Below, piece after piece: positions 10,529 through 22,352 of a stretch of 64,000 nt of DNA. Within the stretch, counting starts at the first letter, position 1. Every line of letters begins with the position of its first letter. This stretch comes from Corynespora cassiicola. Lineage: Eukaryota; Ascomycota; Dothideomycetes; Pleosporales; Corynesporascaceae. The stretch covers positions 5,419,363 to 5,483,362 of the forward strand of contig JAEUWY010000002.1 in NCBI GenBank assembly GCA_022059125.1, given 5' to 3'. The notes under the pieces were generated by a model. That model worked only from the letters and a program-made list of their open reading frames with translations. It ran no database searches and was not told where the DNA came from. The position numbers and the translations under genes are program-made.

Positions 10529-12152
10529 CAAAAGAGCTACGGGAGTTCTTTTCTCTCAGCTGTGCTGGGCTAGAACTAAACAGTAAATACAAATTAATAA
10601 AAAAAAACAGAAATAATGCTAGTTAGGCATCTGATAAAACAGTAACTAAAAATAATAAAAAATAATTAAATTATTAATAAATAAGTAAGTAATTTTTATT
10701 TTATAAGTTTACTAGCTTACTAGTCTGTAAATCTATAACTATATATATTATAAATTATAAATTATAAATTATAAAAGTAATAGCTAAAAAAAAATACTAT
10801 TTAAAAATTTTAAAGTTTTAAAGCTTTAGAAATTTATTTAAAAATAATATAACTTATAAAAATTATAATTTATAGTTATTAAAGTATTAAACATAAAGCG
10901 TAATTATTTAAAGTAAAATATTTTTAATAAATTACTATAAGTTTTAGGTAGAAGCTTTAAATAAAAGCTCTAATATAGTAAGTATTATAAAAAAAAGCTA
11001 TTACTGTTTTTTAAATTTTATTATACTCTGTATTTATACACGTAAGTTTTAAAATTTATATTAAAATTATTTTATAAGCTAATTATTATAATTAGCTTAT
11101 AAACTGCAGACTGTAAACTAGCTTATAAACTAGTTTATAAACTAATTTATAAGCTAGTTTATAGTTAACTATAAGTTTTTAAAATTAGTAGTTATAGTAA
11201 ACTAATTAGTATAGTAATATAGACTTTATTTTTACGGTTTTTTAGACTGTAAATATTACTAGTATTACTAATATTACTAATATTATTATAATAATTTTTA
11301 TTACTGCGTGTATTTTTTTTATTATAATAATTTTATAAAACTTTATATATAAAATTTTAAAAAAAATTTTAGTAGACGTAAAATCGCGCACGCTAACTAT
11401 TTCTATATACTTATTATTATATTTAAATATATATTTTATATAGCGGGTAATATTTTTTTATTTTTTAGCTAAATATTTTTCTAAAATAAAAAAAAATATT
11501 TAAGTATATACGCGACAGTATTTATAGAAAATAATATTTATAAAAAATAATATTTATAAAAAGTAATATTTATAAAAAATAATATTTATAAAAAGTAATA
11601 TTTATAAAAAATAATATTTATAAAAAACGGCTTTTAATATTAATAGTTTTTTTACTTAATTAATTAATTTACTTTTTTTTTAGCTTTTACTATAACTATA
11701 AGCTATATTATACATAACTATATTATACGTAACTCTATTATAATATTTATATAACTATAATAATAGAAAATATATATAAAATAATTAAAATAGTAAAAAA
11801 TAATAGTATTAAAAAGTAAAGTAAAAGCAGAGACGTACGTGCGTAGATAGTAGTAATTATATAAACTATATAATATAAATATAAAAAATTAAAAACTAAA
11901 AATACGTTTAAAAGTTATACAGTTATAGTTATAGTTATTATAAATTAGAAGCGGAAAAAATTATTAAAATACTATTATTATTTAAAATAAAAATGTAAAT
12001 TATGTGTTAACGTTATATTATATAATAAAATAATATTATAAAATATATAAAATTACGAGACAGATAGTACGTGCTAACTAAAATAAAATAAAAATAAAAT
12101 AATATACTTGCTGCTTATTAATAATAAAATAGAAATAGTAGAAAAAAACAGA
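10529..12152 (+). mobile_element. Long retroposon-like element, copy A
   Basis: A 1624-bp unit flanked by a perfect 14-bp target duplication (GATTAAGTATTTAT at 10515-10528 and 12153-12166). The 86-bp head (10529-10614) is the same as the short form at 12842-12927. The unit ends in an A-rich tail followed by CAGAG. Copies B and C lie on the minus strand at 31935-33581 and 37677-41277. No terminal inverted repeat or protein motif is visible. Long, variable duplications and an A-rich end indicate target-primed reverse transcription (LINE/SINE-like). The orientation is inferred from the A-rich end. Confidence 0.72.
11520..11628. repeat. About 19-bp minisatellite inside copy A
   Basis: Five to six tandem units of the type TAATATTTATAAAAA. 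Copies B and C have only one or two units at the matching place (near 32460 and 38180), so the array expanded in copy A. Confidence 0.75.
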
Positions 12153-12343
12153 GATTAAGTATTTATAAAATATAATTATAGTAGAGTAATATTAAGAAGA
12201 GTTAAATAAAAAATAGTAGTTTTTAAACTAAAATAGTTTTTTTAACTAATTCTACTACTATTAAATTAAAAAAAAGTTAATTTAATAGAAATTTACTAAA
12301 AACTTTATTATAAAAATAAATAACTAAATTTTATATTAAAGTT

Positions 12344-12429
12344 ATTTACTGTTTATACTTATCATTTATATTTATTATTTAGTTTTAGCCTAGTAAAACT
12401 AAGAGAAAAAAACTGTTACAGCTTTTTAG
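12344..12429 (-). mobile_element. Short (86-bp) retroposon-like element
   Basis: Exactly 86 bp between perfect 11-bp direct repeats ATATTAAAGTT (12333-12343 and 12430-12440). The sequence is a diverged copy of the head of the long elements at 10529, 31935 and 37677. Confidence 0.72.
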
Positions 12430-12479
12430 ATATTAAAGTTTTAGTACTAAAAATAAGTTTAAACTAAAAATAAAAAAAA

Positions 12480-13165
12480 AATGCAAAGTAAAAATACTTT
12501 TTATTTAAAATTTTATTTTAACTTTTTATTCTAAACTAATTAAATTTAGTTTAATATATATTATATAAGTAAAAAACTAAAACTAAAAAATTATTTAAAT
12601 ATAAAAAAAATTAAATTTAAAAGAATATAATTTTATTTATATAAATAACTATTATATAATAAGAAACTAGTTAGAAAAAATGTAAATAAATATTTTAAAA
12701 ATATAAATATAAATTTTTTTTTAATAAAAGCAAGATAAAACCTTAATTTTTGAAATATAAAAAAAAAGTTAAATTTTTATTAAAAGCTATTATATCTATT
12801 ACAATAATTTCTAATTTATTAAATTAAATAAAATTAGTATTTCTGTTTTTTTTTTATTAATTTGTATTTACTGTTTAGTTCTAGCCCAGTACAGCTAAAA
12901 GAAAAAGACTTTCGTAGCTCTTTTGATAAAATTAGTATTTATTATACTGTATAAATTTTTTTAAAAAAATTATTAATTATTTAATAGCTTAATAAGAAAA
13001 AGAAATCAAAGCAAGATTAAATTTTTAAAAAAAAAAATTAATAGAGATTTAATTAAAAGCCGTAAAAATTAAATAAATAGATATTATTAGAAAATAATTT
13101 AAATAAATCTAAAAAAAAACTTATAAAAATATTTAAATAAATAGTTATAGTATAAAAATTAGTAT
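12480..13165 (+). mobile_element. Tc1/mariner remnant (5' and N-terminal region)
   Basis: It aligns by eye, on the plus strand, with the leader and transposase N-terminal region of the element at 39058-41187 (39300-39870). It is heavily RIP-mutated and interrupted by the 86-bp element at 12842-12927. No open frame survives. A CAGAG-type TIR-like stretch near 12180 may be its left end. Confidence 0.55.
12842..12927 (-). mobile_element. Short (86-bp) retroposon-like element
   Basis: Exactly 86 bp between perfect 12-bp direct repeats AAAATTAGTATT (12830-12841 and 12928-12939), inserted into the Tc1 remnant. It has the same length and sequence as the head of the long form and ends in a run of A followed by CAGA in the minus-strand reading. 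Confidence 0.78.
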
Positions 13166-13387
13166 AGTAGAGTAATATTTAAAAAAAAGTAATAGAAATA
13201 GTATTTTTTAAACTTATATAGCTTTTTAACTAAACTAGCTAAACAAAAAAAAACTTTATTATATAGAGATTTATTCTGCTATTTTTATTTTATCATTAAC
13301 AAGTAGTAAGTATATTATTCTATTTCTGTTCTATTCCAGTTAGTACGTAATACGTTTAATTATTTTTCTAACTAAACTATACTACTA

Positions 13388-13443
13388 CAGAGAGGTAACA
13401 TTAAAAAAAAGTATATAAAAAAATTATATTTTTTAAACTTGTA
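13388..13443. repeat. Truncated Tc1-type terminal repeat
   Basis: CAGAGAGGTAACATT after a TA dinucleotide. It matches the start of the Tc1 TIRs and is cut off at 13443 by the Fot1-type element. Confidence 0.5.
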
Positions 13444-16400
13444 ACGTATACTACAGGCAAGTTAATTAATAGATAAATTAGTTACTTTTACTAAAACTAT
13501 ACTAAAACCTAATCTATTATAGCTTAAAATACTATACTTTAGCTTTTTATAGTAAACTACAGCACGTAATATTATTTAAAAAAAAATTTTATATTAACTT
13601 TATACGTTCGCGCGTTATATTTAGTCTAATTATATTTTTTATAGTATTTTTAAAATAGTTTATTTTTTTAGATACGTATTTGTTTTTTTGTTTTTTTTAT
13701 TACTACGTATTTTAAATTTTTTTAAAACTATTAGTTACTATCTATTTTTAACTATTAAGATTTTTTTTTTAAATTTATTTTTTTTATATAATTTTTATTA
13801 CGTAGTAGCCTTATTAGCTGCTTAAAGTTTTTTAATTTTTTATTAAGCTAAAACCAGCTTATACGTAATAATTACAGCTTTTTTTAATACTTTTTTAAAT
13901 ATTTTAACTATAAATATAAAAAAGCTGTTTATATATTTTTAAATTTTTAACTTTATAAACGTTAATTATAATTTAAATTCTAGAGTATTACTAAAAATTT
14001 ATAATTACTAAAGTATATTATTTATAGTAAATAGTAGTAATAAAGTTTAAAACTTTATATTAAAAGCTAATATAATCTGTTTTAGATTAAAAAGAATTAA
14101 TTTAGTATTTTAAAACTTTTTTCAAATATTATTAAAAGTAAATACTGTATTATAAGCTGCTTTAAAGTATAGCAGAAACTTAAATTTTATAAAGTAAATA
14201 ATTTAGTTATATATAAGTATTTCGGCTTAGCGTCTATACGCAGTTTTTAAAAAAATAAAATAATTTATATTAAATAGCTATAGAAAATATAATAAATATA
14301 AAAATATACAGAGGGGTGATATTAAAAAAAAACCAACTTTTTTTTTATACTTTTTAAACTATTATAACTTTATAACTAAAAAAGTTATAAAAAAAGTAAA
14401 AACTTAGTTTTATAAGTTTTTACAGATTTCTTTTAAAAAAACTAAATTTTTTTTAGCTTATATAAATTTTTCAGCTTTAAAAAAAGTACTAAATAAGAAG
14501 TTAAAAAAAACTAAATTTAATAGCGTTATTATTTTTTTTCTAGCGTAATATTTTTATTTTTTATTTTTTTATAGTAAAGCTATATATAGTATATAACTAT
14601 GGTTTTTTTTTAAAAATAACTTTCTATTCTAAAAAATTAATAAATTAAAAAAAAAAAATTTTAAAAATTTAATTATATTAGTAAGTTATAGATTACTAGT
14701 TACAAATTTAAATTTTTTTATTACTAATTACACTATATACTAATATTATAAAAATTAAAAAAAAAACTTCTTTTTAGTAGAAATTAGTTATTAATATTTA
14801 AAACTTATATTTTAATTACTATAATTAATTAAGTAATATTATTTATAAAAAAAGAATTAAATTAAAAATTATATACAGTTTATTTTTAAAAAACGCTTTG
14901 TTTATTTTTTTATAAAAAGCTAAACTAAAGCTTAAAAATGTAAAAAAGTAGAAAGTTTTTTTTAAAATAAAATTTAAAATTAAACTAAATTATTATATAT
15001 TACATTTATTATTTTGGTTTTTATATCTTTAGTAGCTATATTAAAATCTATAAAAGCTTATATTTAAAAATTAAATTTTTTTTAAAAACTAATATAAATA
15101 TTTAAAAAAATAAAATAAAAATAGATCTTAAAAGTAAAATATTTTTAATATTAAAAAAAATAGATTTATTTTAAGTTTTTTAATTTTTAGTATATATCTT
15201 ATATTTATTATTTATTTTTTAATAATTTTTTAAATACTATTTTAAAATAATTTCTATATTTATATTACTTTAAAAATATATAAAAATATATTTAGCTTAT
15301 AGCTAGAAAGCTATATTTATTTTTTAAAAAAAAAATTCTAAAAAACTTATAATAATTACTTAAAAAATTTATATAAAAGTACTAAAAATTTTTATTTTTT
15401 CAAAAAGCACTTTTAAAATTTTATTATTAAATTTTCTACTTAGACTTATATTTTAAAAAATTCTAAATTATTAATAAAGAAGAGTTTAAATGCTAAAAAA
15501 TATATACTAAAATCTTTTAGGCTTTTTTTTAAAAAAAATTTAATTTTAAACTTATTTTTTTAATTAAAAATATACTTTTTTTTAAAAGCAGTATTATTAT
15601 ATATATATTTAATAGAAATAATTTTTTTTCTCTAAAACTTATATTACAAATACTAATAAAACCAAAATAATAAAAAATAAAAAAGGTTTTTAACTATATT
15701 TTATTTATTTAAAGTTTTATTAAAAAGTACTTTTTTTTTATTAATTTATAATTTAGCTTTTCTAAGTATTTATATTTATAAATTTATATTTAATATATTC
15801 TATTATATCTATATTTTAATTACAAATGTTATTTAAATTTATAGAAATTTTTTAAGTAATTATTTTTACACTTTTAAAAATACTATTTTTTAAAAAATTA
15901 GTAAAAACTTTTAACTCTATTATCTCTATAATAAAGTTATATAAAAAAAACTGTTTTAAAATTTTTAAATAAAATATTAAAGTAAATAAAATTAAAATTT
16001 TATTATATAATATATGCTTATATAAGCAATACTCTAATATTTGAATCTATAATAATTTATTTTTCGTTATATATATATTACCAATAGATATTTATTTTTA
16101 TAAAATAAAAAATTAAAATTATACGCTAGAAACAAAATAAATCAGCTTTTAAATTTATACTTTTTTAACTATACTTTTCCTTTAAAATAACAGGTAATAA
16201 ATATTATATAAGCTATGTAATATTTTCTATATAAGAAAAAGACCTCTAAATCTCTTTAAAATTAATTTTTTTTTATTTTAATAGCTAGTCTAGTTACAGA
16301 GTTATACTAGTTTTAAAAGTATACCTTTTTTAGTTTTTTTTTAATGTCATCCCTCTGTATATAAAATAATAATTTTATTATTTTTATAGTATTACTAGAA

Positions 16401-17334
16401 AAAAAGTAATTTATAGTTTTTATAGCTATTAATAACTAGCAGTTAGTAGATACTAACAGTATACTTTTTTATATATTTATTAAAATACTTTAACTATTTA
16501 AAACTAAGCTTATTAGTTGTTTAGCTATTACTAACAATTTTAATAACTTAGTTTTAGAATAGATTTTTTTTTATATTAGCTAGTAAAATAGTAGCGCGTT
16601 TTAAAAATAATAAAAAATAAAATAATTTATTTTTTAATATTAATATTTTATATAACTATTGTCTACTTACAGTTACCTAACTAAACTATTTTTAATTTTT
16701 TTTATTATTTTAAAACTGTAATAACTGCTTTTATTAATATTTATTTTATTAAAGTTATACATATTATTATTTTAAATATTATACTTAGTTTTAATACTAG
16801 CTACTAAACTAAACTAGCTCTAAATTACTTTAGAATTTTTATATTTAGCTTTTTTATAGTTATATTTTTAATTAAATTTTATTTTAAACTTTAGTTAACG
16901 TTTTATAAACGTACTAAGCTAGTTTATACTAATTAAGTTTAAATTACGCTTAGCGCGTAAAAAATTAGTTATAACAGCTATATTTACTAGCTAAAAGCTA
17001 AATTTTTACACATTTAGCTTAAATATATAATTAATAATTATCTGCTTTTTATTATTATTTAATTTTTATAAATTAAATATAGTATTAGTTTATAAAAGTT
17101 GTTCTACGCGTTAGTTACTTAGTATATATTAAAATACTTTATAAATAGCTGTAGCGTGTTGCTAAAAAAAATTTATATTTTATTTAAAAGCTTAAAATAT
17201 AAGCTGTACTTAAGTTTTCTAAAACATATTAATAATAAATTATTATTAAAGTATTAGTATAAAAAAAGTATTTTAGTATAGTTTTAGTAAAAATAACTAA
17301 CTTATCTGTTAACCAACTCGCCTGTAGTATACAT
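13444..17334 (-). mobile_element. Fot1/pogo-like DNA transposon, interrupted
   Basis: Terminal inverted repeats of about 60 bp start ACGTATACTACAGGC on the left and, as reverse complement, ATGTATACTACAGGC on the right, flanked by TA (13442-13443 and 17335-17336). Without the Tc1-like insertion at 14309-16357 the element is about 1840 bp, the usual Fot1 size. The minus strand between about 17100 and 16360 gives broken translations that match the pogo-family N-terminal region: YIFKLNV, FIKR, KYNYKKAKY and YNFNK (YNFDE expected, catalytic Asp changed to Asn). Many stops make it inactive. RIP explains the D-to-N and stop changes. Confidence 0.75.
14309..16357. mobile_element. Tc1/mariner-like element, second family, nested
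   Basis: 2049 bp flanked by TA, with long inverted ends beginning CAGAGGGGTGATATT (14309) and its complement (to 16357). The interior matches, in reverse complement, the element at 36255-42410. The coding region is too decayed to read. It is inserted inside the Fot1/pogo-like element. Confidence 0.72.
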
Positions 17335-17727
17335 TAATAATTAGTATAAATATAAATTTTTATAAATTTAATTTAAAAATATAAATACTAATTGTTATTT
17401 TTTCGGCTTAGTTAGCTATTTTAAATTAAGCTAGTAATTATATTTTATAAGTTATCTAACGCGTTAATTATAAAGTATTATATAAAAAATATTATAAACA
17501 AAAGTAGTATATTATGTATTTTAAATAAAATTATTTTTAACAGCTAAAAAAATAAAACTTATTAGTTTTTTATTATTTAATAGTTAAAATATAGTTAGTA
17601 AAAGTATTATTAGTATAAATAGTATATATTAAAGCAGTTAAAAAAGATAGCGACTTATTTATTCTAGTAACTTACTTATTCTAGCGACTCGCTTATAAAT
17701 TACTTTATAGCTTTTTTAATCTATTAT

Positions 17728-17860
17728 TTATATTTATTATCTAGTTTTAGTTTTATAAAATCTAAAATAATTAATAGTTTTAAAATAGTTTTTTTTAAAA
17801 AAAAAAGTTTTAGTTTAGTATAGCTAAAAAAAAACTTCTATAGCTTTTTTTTATAAATTT
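17728..17860 (-). repeat. Interrupted copy of the 86-bp retroposon unit
   Basis: The two halves of the 86-bp unit are separated by about 57 bp bounded by TTTTAGT direct repeats. It is decayed, and the outer flanking duplication is only approximate. Confidence 0.4.
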
Positions 17861-17899
17861 TATTTTAGACTAGGTTTAATTCGGCTCTACGCTAATTAG

Positions 17900-20202
17900 C
17901 TATAATATTTGCTTCTTTATATTTGTCTTTGTAGAAAACTAGAGGTAAGGTACAGCGCGCACAGCCGAAGGAAAATTGCGATATTTTAGTGAACATAGAG
18001 CAACACGCGATTCTATTATGCAATTAATGTAGGCAGCTATATAAGTTTAGTGTATCTCGAAATTAGGTAATAGCTTGTAAAATTCTCAGGTTATCTTTAG
18101 TCCTTCCATACCAGCAAACAGACTGCGATTAGGTAATTTTCCGGCCGCTTATGCATTATATTTCTATAGGTTAACTTAATAGTAAGATTGCCTAGATTCT
18201 TGAGACATCACCATACTGATATCCATTATTGCTTCTAATCTAAATTTAGGAGGCCTAACAAGTTTATTTTAGCTACATTGCTTTGCATCCTCTCTCTTAC
18301 TAAAATTTTAACAAAAAAGGGCTTTTGTTATTGCTTGCGCTTCACAATCTCTGTTAACATTTCCTTTAGATTGCCTTTCCGTTGAATTAAGACCCAAGAA
18401 ATAGCCCAGGAGTCTCTGAGCGGGATAGGGAGACATTGTATACAAAGTAGGGCGGCAAATTGGCATTATCAGCGACCCTAAAGTCAACTGAAACCCAACA
18501 CCGTGTTTTGAAGCGGACCAGGAGTGCACCATAGATTTCCTTCGACGACGATACCCTCTATGAGTTTCGCAAGGCTTCTGGAGCCGCCACTACGGCTATG
18601 TTGAAGCTTATTGTTTGTGACTATTCCGCAAAAGTCGAGAAAAGGAAATATCAGTAACAGAGCTCGAGTCGGAGTACCAAAGGATACTAGTGAAAAAATA
18701 CATCTGTAGCTTTTGCTGGCAAAAAACCGTCGAAAGAATGCCGCTCAAAAAGATTTGGCGCTTTACTGAATGCCTTGGAAATACCATTTCGAGAGTCATA
18801 GATCCTGGCCCCTGGCCCTCTCGATTGCTAGTGCGCCTTTGATAGATGCCCAGAGGTTGCAATCCTGCGATTGCTTTTACCAGGTCAATACCATGAGGCA
18901 GTGCACCGTCAGTGGTTCCTTCAACATGGGCCGAGCATTGATCAAGCAAGGCGTCTTCGGATTGGGTCCGCGGTGTTTGGAGCCACGGGACGACTGGCCG
19001 GGCCAATGGCAGACGGGGGGTCTGTTTTGGCGACAGGACGCGGTTGAGCTGCATCAACTGTGGAGCGGGCCAATTCTAAGCTGTCGGCACTTCTCTAGCA
19101 AGTGGGCTCGGAGATTCAGGCGAATTCTACGCGCATACGGGCACACGAGCGTTATGAGCTGATCCGTGGAGACGTCGACGCTGGGCACGCCGGGCGCATT
19201 GGCTGCTGCAGATCAGGAGGGCAAGAAGGCGCCAAGTGCGGTTAGGCGGCTCTTGAGATGCTTGTGGTACTCTTGTCTCGACCCAAGGGCATCGCAGCCA
19301 CATGTACAGCGGCGCATTGCCGTATACTCTCTCGATGGTTGATGCGGACCCACGCAGCGAGTGCACTGCAGGTCCAAGAGGAACCTGGGAGACCGGGAAA
19401 CCAAGCGATGCTGGTCATGGAGGCTTGGCACGGCGCCTACACTCCGAGATTCCCAGGTCAAAGCAGCAGTACCAGACTAGGTGTCTATATTGATACGTCC
19501 CGCCCACGAAATCGCATGAGATGCGGTGAAAAGGCGGCTTGGTTGCCGCTAGGCTATGGCGGTGCGCTCGGGCTGCCGAGTCCCGTCTTGAAGATTGGCC
19601 CGCAGCAACAGCACCCCGAGGGCTTTGCGAAGTGCGGGATTGGATGCTAAATGCTCAATGGCTATGCCGCCTTGGTCGGACTGACGAGATGAAATGTGGG
19701 ATTCTATGGCCCTCTCAAGTAGGGCGAGCATACTGCATGTGCCCTACGCCACGCTGCATGGCCCGCGTGCTGCGTCTGTCCAGCGGCTGGTCCAGTCTTT
19801 GCCGTCCTGCCCTGTCCTGCCCTGTATTTCCCTGCCCCCTGCCCTCTATACCCTGCCTCGGCTTCTAGAATGCACTCCCGCCGTGCGGGAGAATTTCGGA
19901 GACGTGCTGTTTTGGTGCTTGGCGCGCCTCCAACCGCCATTCCAAAACACCCATCTCCAATAGTCGATGCTTAGCCCTGTGCTCTACCACCGCTTCTAGA
20001 TTGCTGCGGGCCACTCGACCGTTACAGATCACGAGATGCTCCTCCATGAACGTCCAAACAAGCAAATTTGCCATCCACATAAGATGGGCGGGCTTCGCCT
20101 TTGCAGCAATGATTGTCTTCCATCCCTACTGCATTCCTTCCCCCCGTTCCTTCTTCTCATTGGCTCATCGTCGTTGAGCGTCCATTCTTTCTTGCCCTCA
20201 TC
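17900..20202. other. Intergenic region upstream of pectin lyase
   Basis: Composition returns to normal at about 17940. Frames of 60-150 codons on both strands (for example 18608-19057 - and 18770-19162 +) overlap each other, switch frame, and have no recognisable family. The last few hundred bases before 20203 should hold the pectin lyase promoter; a C/T-rich stretch lies at about 19800-19860. Confidence 0.4.
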
Positions 20203-21408
20203 ATGAAGTTCTCTCTTCTTGCGCTCGGGAGCGCTCTCTCCGTCAACGCCGCCGTCCTCGGCCAGCGCGCGTCCTACGCCGTCGTTGGCAAGCCCGAGGG
20301 CTTCGCCTCTGGAACCACGGGTGGTGGCAGCGCCGCCTGCAAGGTTCCTTCCAGCGTCTCCGAGCTCAAGACCTGGCTCACCGACAGCACCCCTCGCTGC
20401 ATTGTCCTCGACAAGGAGTATAACTTCAAGGGCACCGAGGGTACTGCAAAGGAGACGGGCTGCAGGCCAGCCTCGAACAAATGCCCCGGAAACGGTGGCC
20501 AGGATGCCATCAATCACGCAGAGTGGTGCACTAACGGAAATGCTGGCGCTGGTAGCAAGAGCATTTCCGTCACCTACGACAAGGCCGGCGTGAGCGGCAT
20601 CAACATGGGCTCCAACAAGTCCGTCATTGGCGTGGGCAGCAAGGGTGTTATCCGTGGAAAGGGCCTGCGCATTGCCAACGGCGCCAAAAACATTATTATC
20701 CAGAACATCCACATCACCGAGCTGAACCCTCAGTACATCTGGGGTGGTGATGCCATCACCGTCGATGGAGCTGACCAGGTCTGGATTGGTAAGCCGCCTT
20801 GGCCCCCCCATTGAACTGCCTCGACTAACGAGTCAGACCACTGCAAGTTCTCCCTGATCGGCCGCCAAATGTTTGTCGCCGGAAACGGCGCCTCCAACCG
20901 CCTCACCCTGTCCAACAACGAGTTTGACGGCCAGACCAGCTGGTCTGCCACCTGCGATGGCCGCCACTACTGGGCCATCTACCTCACCGGCTCGTCCGAC
21001 CTCGTCACCATGAAGAACAACTACATCCACCACACCAGCGGCCGCAGCCCGAAGATTGGCGGAAACTCGCTTGTCCATGCTGTCAACAACTACTGGTACT
21101 CCAACTCGGGCCACGCCTTTGACAACGGCCAGGGCGGCAAGGTCGTCGCCGAGGGCAACGTTTTCCAGAATGTGGCCACTCCTCTCCTCGAGAACAAGGG
21201 CAGCTTCTTTGGCTCGCCCTCCACTAGTGCCAATGCTGTCTGCAGCGCTAACTTGGGCCGCACTTGCCAAATGAACTCCTTCGGCTCTAGCGGATCTCTG
21301 GGTGGATCTGATACCAACTTCTTGTCCAACTTCAAGGGCAAGTCGATTGCCTCGGCCTCTACTGCCAGCTCCAACATTGCTTCCAAGGCCGGTGTTGGCA
21401 AGATCTAA
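20203..21408 (+). CDS. Pectin lyase (polysaccharide lyase family 1), secreted
   Basis: Two exons, 20203-20788 and 20837-21408, with a 48-nt GT-AG intron containing CTAAC as branch site; 385 aa in total. The ATG at 20203 is chosen because it is directly followed by a signal peptide (MKFSLLALGSALSVNA) and an AVLGQR processing region. A frame-compatible ATG at 20113 would bury that signal. The enzyme cleaves methyl-esterified homogalacturonan by beta-elimination outside the cell. Family features are the parallel beta-helix segments IIIQNIHI and WGGDAITVDGADQVWIDHC, then SLIGRQMFV, RHYWAIYLTGSSD, SGRSPK with the conserved Arg, and HAVNNYW. SGR and the RHYW context favour pectin lyase over calcium-dependent pectate lyase. 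It indicates growth on plant material. Confidence 0.93.
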
Positions 21409-22352
21409 GTGTCTTTGTCTAGCTGGACATTTTTGTGAACGAGTATGCCTGTGGAGCCGCTTCTTGTACATTCATCTATCCATTTTTTGTACATACACTA
21501 CCTTCTTTGCAATAGATAATTCAATCTGTTAAATACTCAAGTATTCAGCTGTCGTGATCCGTAAACTTTCTGCTCTAGCTGTAATACAAAGACTGTTTTA
21601 ACAGGGAGTGACTAATTAAAGCACTCTGAAACATCATCACGAATATTTCAGAAAGCCAATAAACCACTTTAGCGTCTGGCCAGGGCTTTGAGCTGACCTT
21701 TTTTTCATGTACCACCTAGGATGCTATTTTTAGCAGCTAAAATCTTTACGTGTCTAACTTTAACGTTTTCCCTATGGCAAGTAGTTTGTCACTGCTTTCA
21801 TAAATTTTCAACTCTGAAAGTGTTTTCAAAAATGTTTGCTACGTTATTCCAAATGTGATCTAATTTGCGACTATTTGCTTCTATCTCTATGGGGATTGGA
21901 AGAATCCCATGTTGGTCGTAATTGTTAGTCGTCTCCCATGTAATTGGATTACAAACAGGACACTTGCAGTGAGATCTTCAGAGGAGACACTCAAGGGTTT
22001 TCTGGCAAAGGGGTAGTAAGTAAAGCATCTAACACCCCCCTAGCTCCCCAATAAATAGTCCAAACCATCTCATTAGGTGACGGAGACAATAGAGTAGGTG
22101 TCTCATCCCACAGGCTTCCACTCATAAACTCCACTTTGGCTCATGATTTTAGACTGATTGTACTACCCTATCAAACCAGGAAGCACGCCACAACTATGCT
22201 GTTCATGTAAGAACAAATAAGAGGGCATCTCAACATCGAACAACAGAAAACAACTCATTGACTCATATTCCGAGTACTTTAGCCTATTTTACTGTCATGG
22301 CTTTCTGGCCACACACAACACACTTACAGGTCCCAATATCGAGCGACGTGTC
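21409..22352. other. Intergenic region
   Basis: 3' region of the pectin lyase gene followed by AT-leaning intergenic DNA. No gene, RNA gene or repeat is recognised. Confidence 0.45.

Larger units (their letters stand above)
10490..17900. other. AT-rich RIP-mutated transposon block 1
   Basis: Nearly gene-free DNA made mostly of A, T and TpA steps. The remaining C and G sit largely in CpG, GpC or CpT contexts, while CpA/TpG is depleted, the pattern expected from RIP. Mobile elements inside it are annotated separately. The boundaries, near 10490 and 17900, are abrupt changes in composition. Confidence 0.85.

Noticed and set aside
10529..10614. tRNA-type pol III promoter in the 86-bp head
   Set aside because: A loose A-box-like CAGCTGTGCTGG exists, but no B box in the right order and strand; not enough to call a tRNA-derived SINE.
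10629..10637. ATCTGATAA in the AT-rich block
   Set aside because: It lies inside retroposon copy A; the matching site in copies B and C differs, so it is a mutational coincidence.
10490..17900. tRNA, rRNA or CRISPR in the AT-rich blocks
   Set aside because: Spaced repeats are transposon ends or minisatellites; no cloverleaf, rRNA core or regular spacer array was seen.
19213..19461. CTCGC...H-K-H stretch resembling a C2H2 finger
   Set aside because: Cys/His spacing does not fit C2H2, and neighbouring frames are broken.
20113..20202. Upstream ATG extending pectin lyase by 30 codons
   Set aside because: It would place the signal peptide internally; the ATG at 20203 matches family secretion.
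20029..20811. 260-codon minus-strand frame opposite pectin lyase
   Set aside because: Antisense shadow; the plus strand encodes a complete pectin lyase with signal peptide and intron.
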